From an uncultured Johnsonella sp. (GTDB taxonomy: Bacteria; Bacillota; Clostridia; Lachnospirales; Lachnospiraceae), in assembly GCA_905373785.1 (NCBI GenBank), contig CAJPUK010000106.1, forward strand, positions 1-7,348: a DNA stretch of 7,348 bases, given 5' to 3'. The translations under genes were made by a program, and so were the position numbers. The notes beneath the pieces were generated by a model. It worked only from the letters and a program-made list of their open reading frames with translations, ran no database searches and had not been told where the DNA came from. Below, in pieces: positions 6,859 through 7,348 of the stretch (position 1 is the stretch's first letter; each line of letters opens with the position of its first letter).

Positions 6859-7035
6859 TTAGTTGAATTTACGTTTTCTAGCAGCTTCTGACTTCTTCTT
6901 GCGCCTTACGCTTGGCTTCTCATAATGCTCTCTCTTACGGATCTCTTGCTGTATACCAGCCTTAGCACAATTTCTCTTAAATCTTCTTAATGCACTATCG
7001 AGACTCTCGTTTTCTTTCACAATCACGTTTGACAT
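6859..7035 (-). CDS. rpsU: 30S ribosomal protein S21
   Basis: A 58-residue, very basic protein that I translated from the minus strand: it starts MSNVIVKENESLDSALRRFK and ends with an Arg/Lys-rich tail, KKKSEAARKRKFN. This is the full length and pattern of bacterial S21, which binds the 30S platform near the 3' end of 16S rRNA and assists mRNA engagement. The ATG at 7035 is preceded by GGAGGGAGG; the nearer GGAGG (7052-7048) is 12 bases away, slightly long. The gene has its own strong promoter (7081-7108) and terminator (6819-6849), so it is likely a monocistronic, highly expressed unit. It lies directly upstream of phoH-ybeY, so it joins other genes concerned with the 16S rRNA 3' end. Confidence 0.97.
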   Translation of the reverse strand: MSNVIVKENESLDSALRRFKRNCAKAGIQQEIRKREHYEKPSVRRKKKSEAARKRKFN

Positions 7036-7080
7036 CTAAAAAGCTAACCTCCCTCCGGTTGTGAAATTAAAACCCTCTTA

Positions 7081-7108
7081 ATTATAACACAAATACAGGA
7101 TTCGTCAA
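7081..7108 (-). promoter_or_regulatory. Sigma-A promoter of rpsU, with extended -10
   Basis: The minus strand reads TTGACG (7108-7103), a 16-base spacer ending in TGT, and a perfect TATAAT (7086-7081). The TG one base before the -10 makes it an extended -10 element. The predicted start, about base 7074, gives a leader of roughly 39 bases to the rpsU ATG. Confidence 0.88.
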
Positions 7109-7169
7109 CTGCTCTATATAAATAAATTTGCAAAAAGCCAATCTCAAAACCATAGTTCAGCCAGGTCAT

Positions 7170-7274
7170 TCATAATTCATCAAAAAAACTGAAAATATTT
7201 CCGCAAGCTGTAGCAGAGTTTACAAGTATTGCTATGACAAATACAGGCAATATAATTTTTGCCAACTTTTTCAT
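7170..7274 (-). CDS. Possible 34-residue secreted or AgrD-like peptide, unrecognised
   Basis: I found this short frame by reading the minus strand. It encodes a peptide starting MKKLAK, then a hydrophobic run IILPVFVIAILV (7-18), a small-residue stretch NSATA (19-23) and CGNIFSFFDEL (24-34). That is the layout of a signal peptide with a cleavage-like ATA site immediately before Cys24. The pattern 'hydrophobic helix, small residues, Cys, aromatic residues, acidic end' resembles AgrD cyclic-lactone precursors of Clostridia, but the usual longer acidic, proline-containing tail is missing. A canonical lipobox with Leu at -3 is also absent (Ala is there). No Shine-Dalgarno sequence precedes the ATG; an in-frame TGA lies one codon upstream, ending a frame that is open to the window edge. 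It may be a real small gene, a decayed one, or chance. Confidence 0.35.
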   Translation of the reverse strand: MKKLAKIILPVFVIAILVNSATACGNIFSFFDEL

Positions 7275-7348
7275 AAATCATTGGATAATATTTGAGTCGA
7301 CATTCAAATGGTATTCATTGAATAAGAACAATTTGTATAAATATATTC

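Larger units (their letters stand above)
7036..7348. other. Region upstream of rpsU, without a confident gene
   Basis: This 313-base stretch holds the rpsU leader and promoter (7036-7108), the possible small peptide gene (7170-7274) and an AT-rich remainder. On the minus strand one frame is open from the window edge to a TGA at 7280-7278 (about 22 codons), three bases before the small ORF's ATG; this is too short to call. No intrinsic terminator with a T-tract is evident between 7109 and 7169. Confidence 0.4.

Noticed and set aside
7044..7169. A 41-codon minus-strand frame (MTWLNYGFEIG...) starting directly after the small ORF's TGA, in the same frame.
   Set aside because: It runs through the rpsU -35 and -10 boxes and ends inside the rpsU ribosome binding region, has no ribosome binding site of its own and shows no family features. 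Reading the two frames as one gene would need TGA readthrough, for which nothing here argues.
7278..7348. Open minus-strand frame from the window edge to a TGA three bases before the small ORF.
   Set aside because: Only about 22 AT-rich codons are visible and they show no recognisable motif; it may be the tail of a gene, but it cannot be supported.
7148..7348. Plus-strand frame open to the right edge (contains MTNTGNIIFANFF).
   Set aside because: It is antisense to the small peptide frame, has no ribosome binding site or recognisable domain, and is AT-rich and low in complexity.

Overview
The window carries a compact, low-GC, Gram-positive style chromosomal segment in which every convincing gene reads on the minus strand. 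Strong GGAGG-type ribosome binding sites, a consensus sigma-A promoter, an AT-rich codon choice and the gene set (rpsU, phoH-ybeY, a SpoVB/YtgP-like flippase, a YnzC-family DUF896 protein) point to the Bacillota, most likely an anaerobic Clostridia/Lachnospirales member. That placement is inference; no marker here fixes the genus.

In transcription order (right to left): a roughly 310-base region holds a possible 34-residue secreted peptide gene and then the rpsU promoter. rpsU (ribosomal protein S21) follows and ends at a clear intrinsic terminator. After a short AT-rich gap with an extended -10 candidate comes a tightly packed run: phoH (PhoH-like ATPase, probable TTG start), ybeY (rRNA-processing metal-dependent RNase), a 14-helix MOP-type flippase of the SpoVB/MurJ-like group, and an HI0933-family flavoprotein. 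A 168-base gap follows, containing a long imperfect hairpin that pairs fully only as minus-strand RNA. Then come a second, COG2509-type FAD-dependent dehydrogenase, a small DUF896 protein, and the N-terminal part of 5-formyltetrahydrofolate cyclo-ligase, which runs off the left edge.

Functionally the block is mostly housekeeping: translation and ribosome quality (S21, YbeY, PhoH), envelope lipid-linked precursor export (flippase), two flavoproteins of uncertain substrate, and folate salvage. Gaps between genes in the two runs are 1-25 bases or overlaps, so phoH to the HI0933 gene, and COG2509 to the cyclo-ligase, are each probably co-transcribed. The hairpin-bearing gap is the natural break between them.

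No mobile element, CRISPR array, tRNA or rRNA gene is visible. I see no clear new multi-gene system. The parts least explained by known families are the structured leader upstream of the COG2509 gene and the small signal-peptide-like ORF upstream of rpsU.
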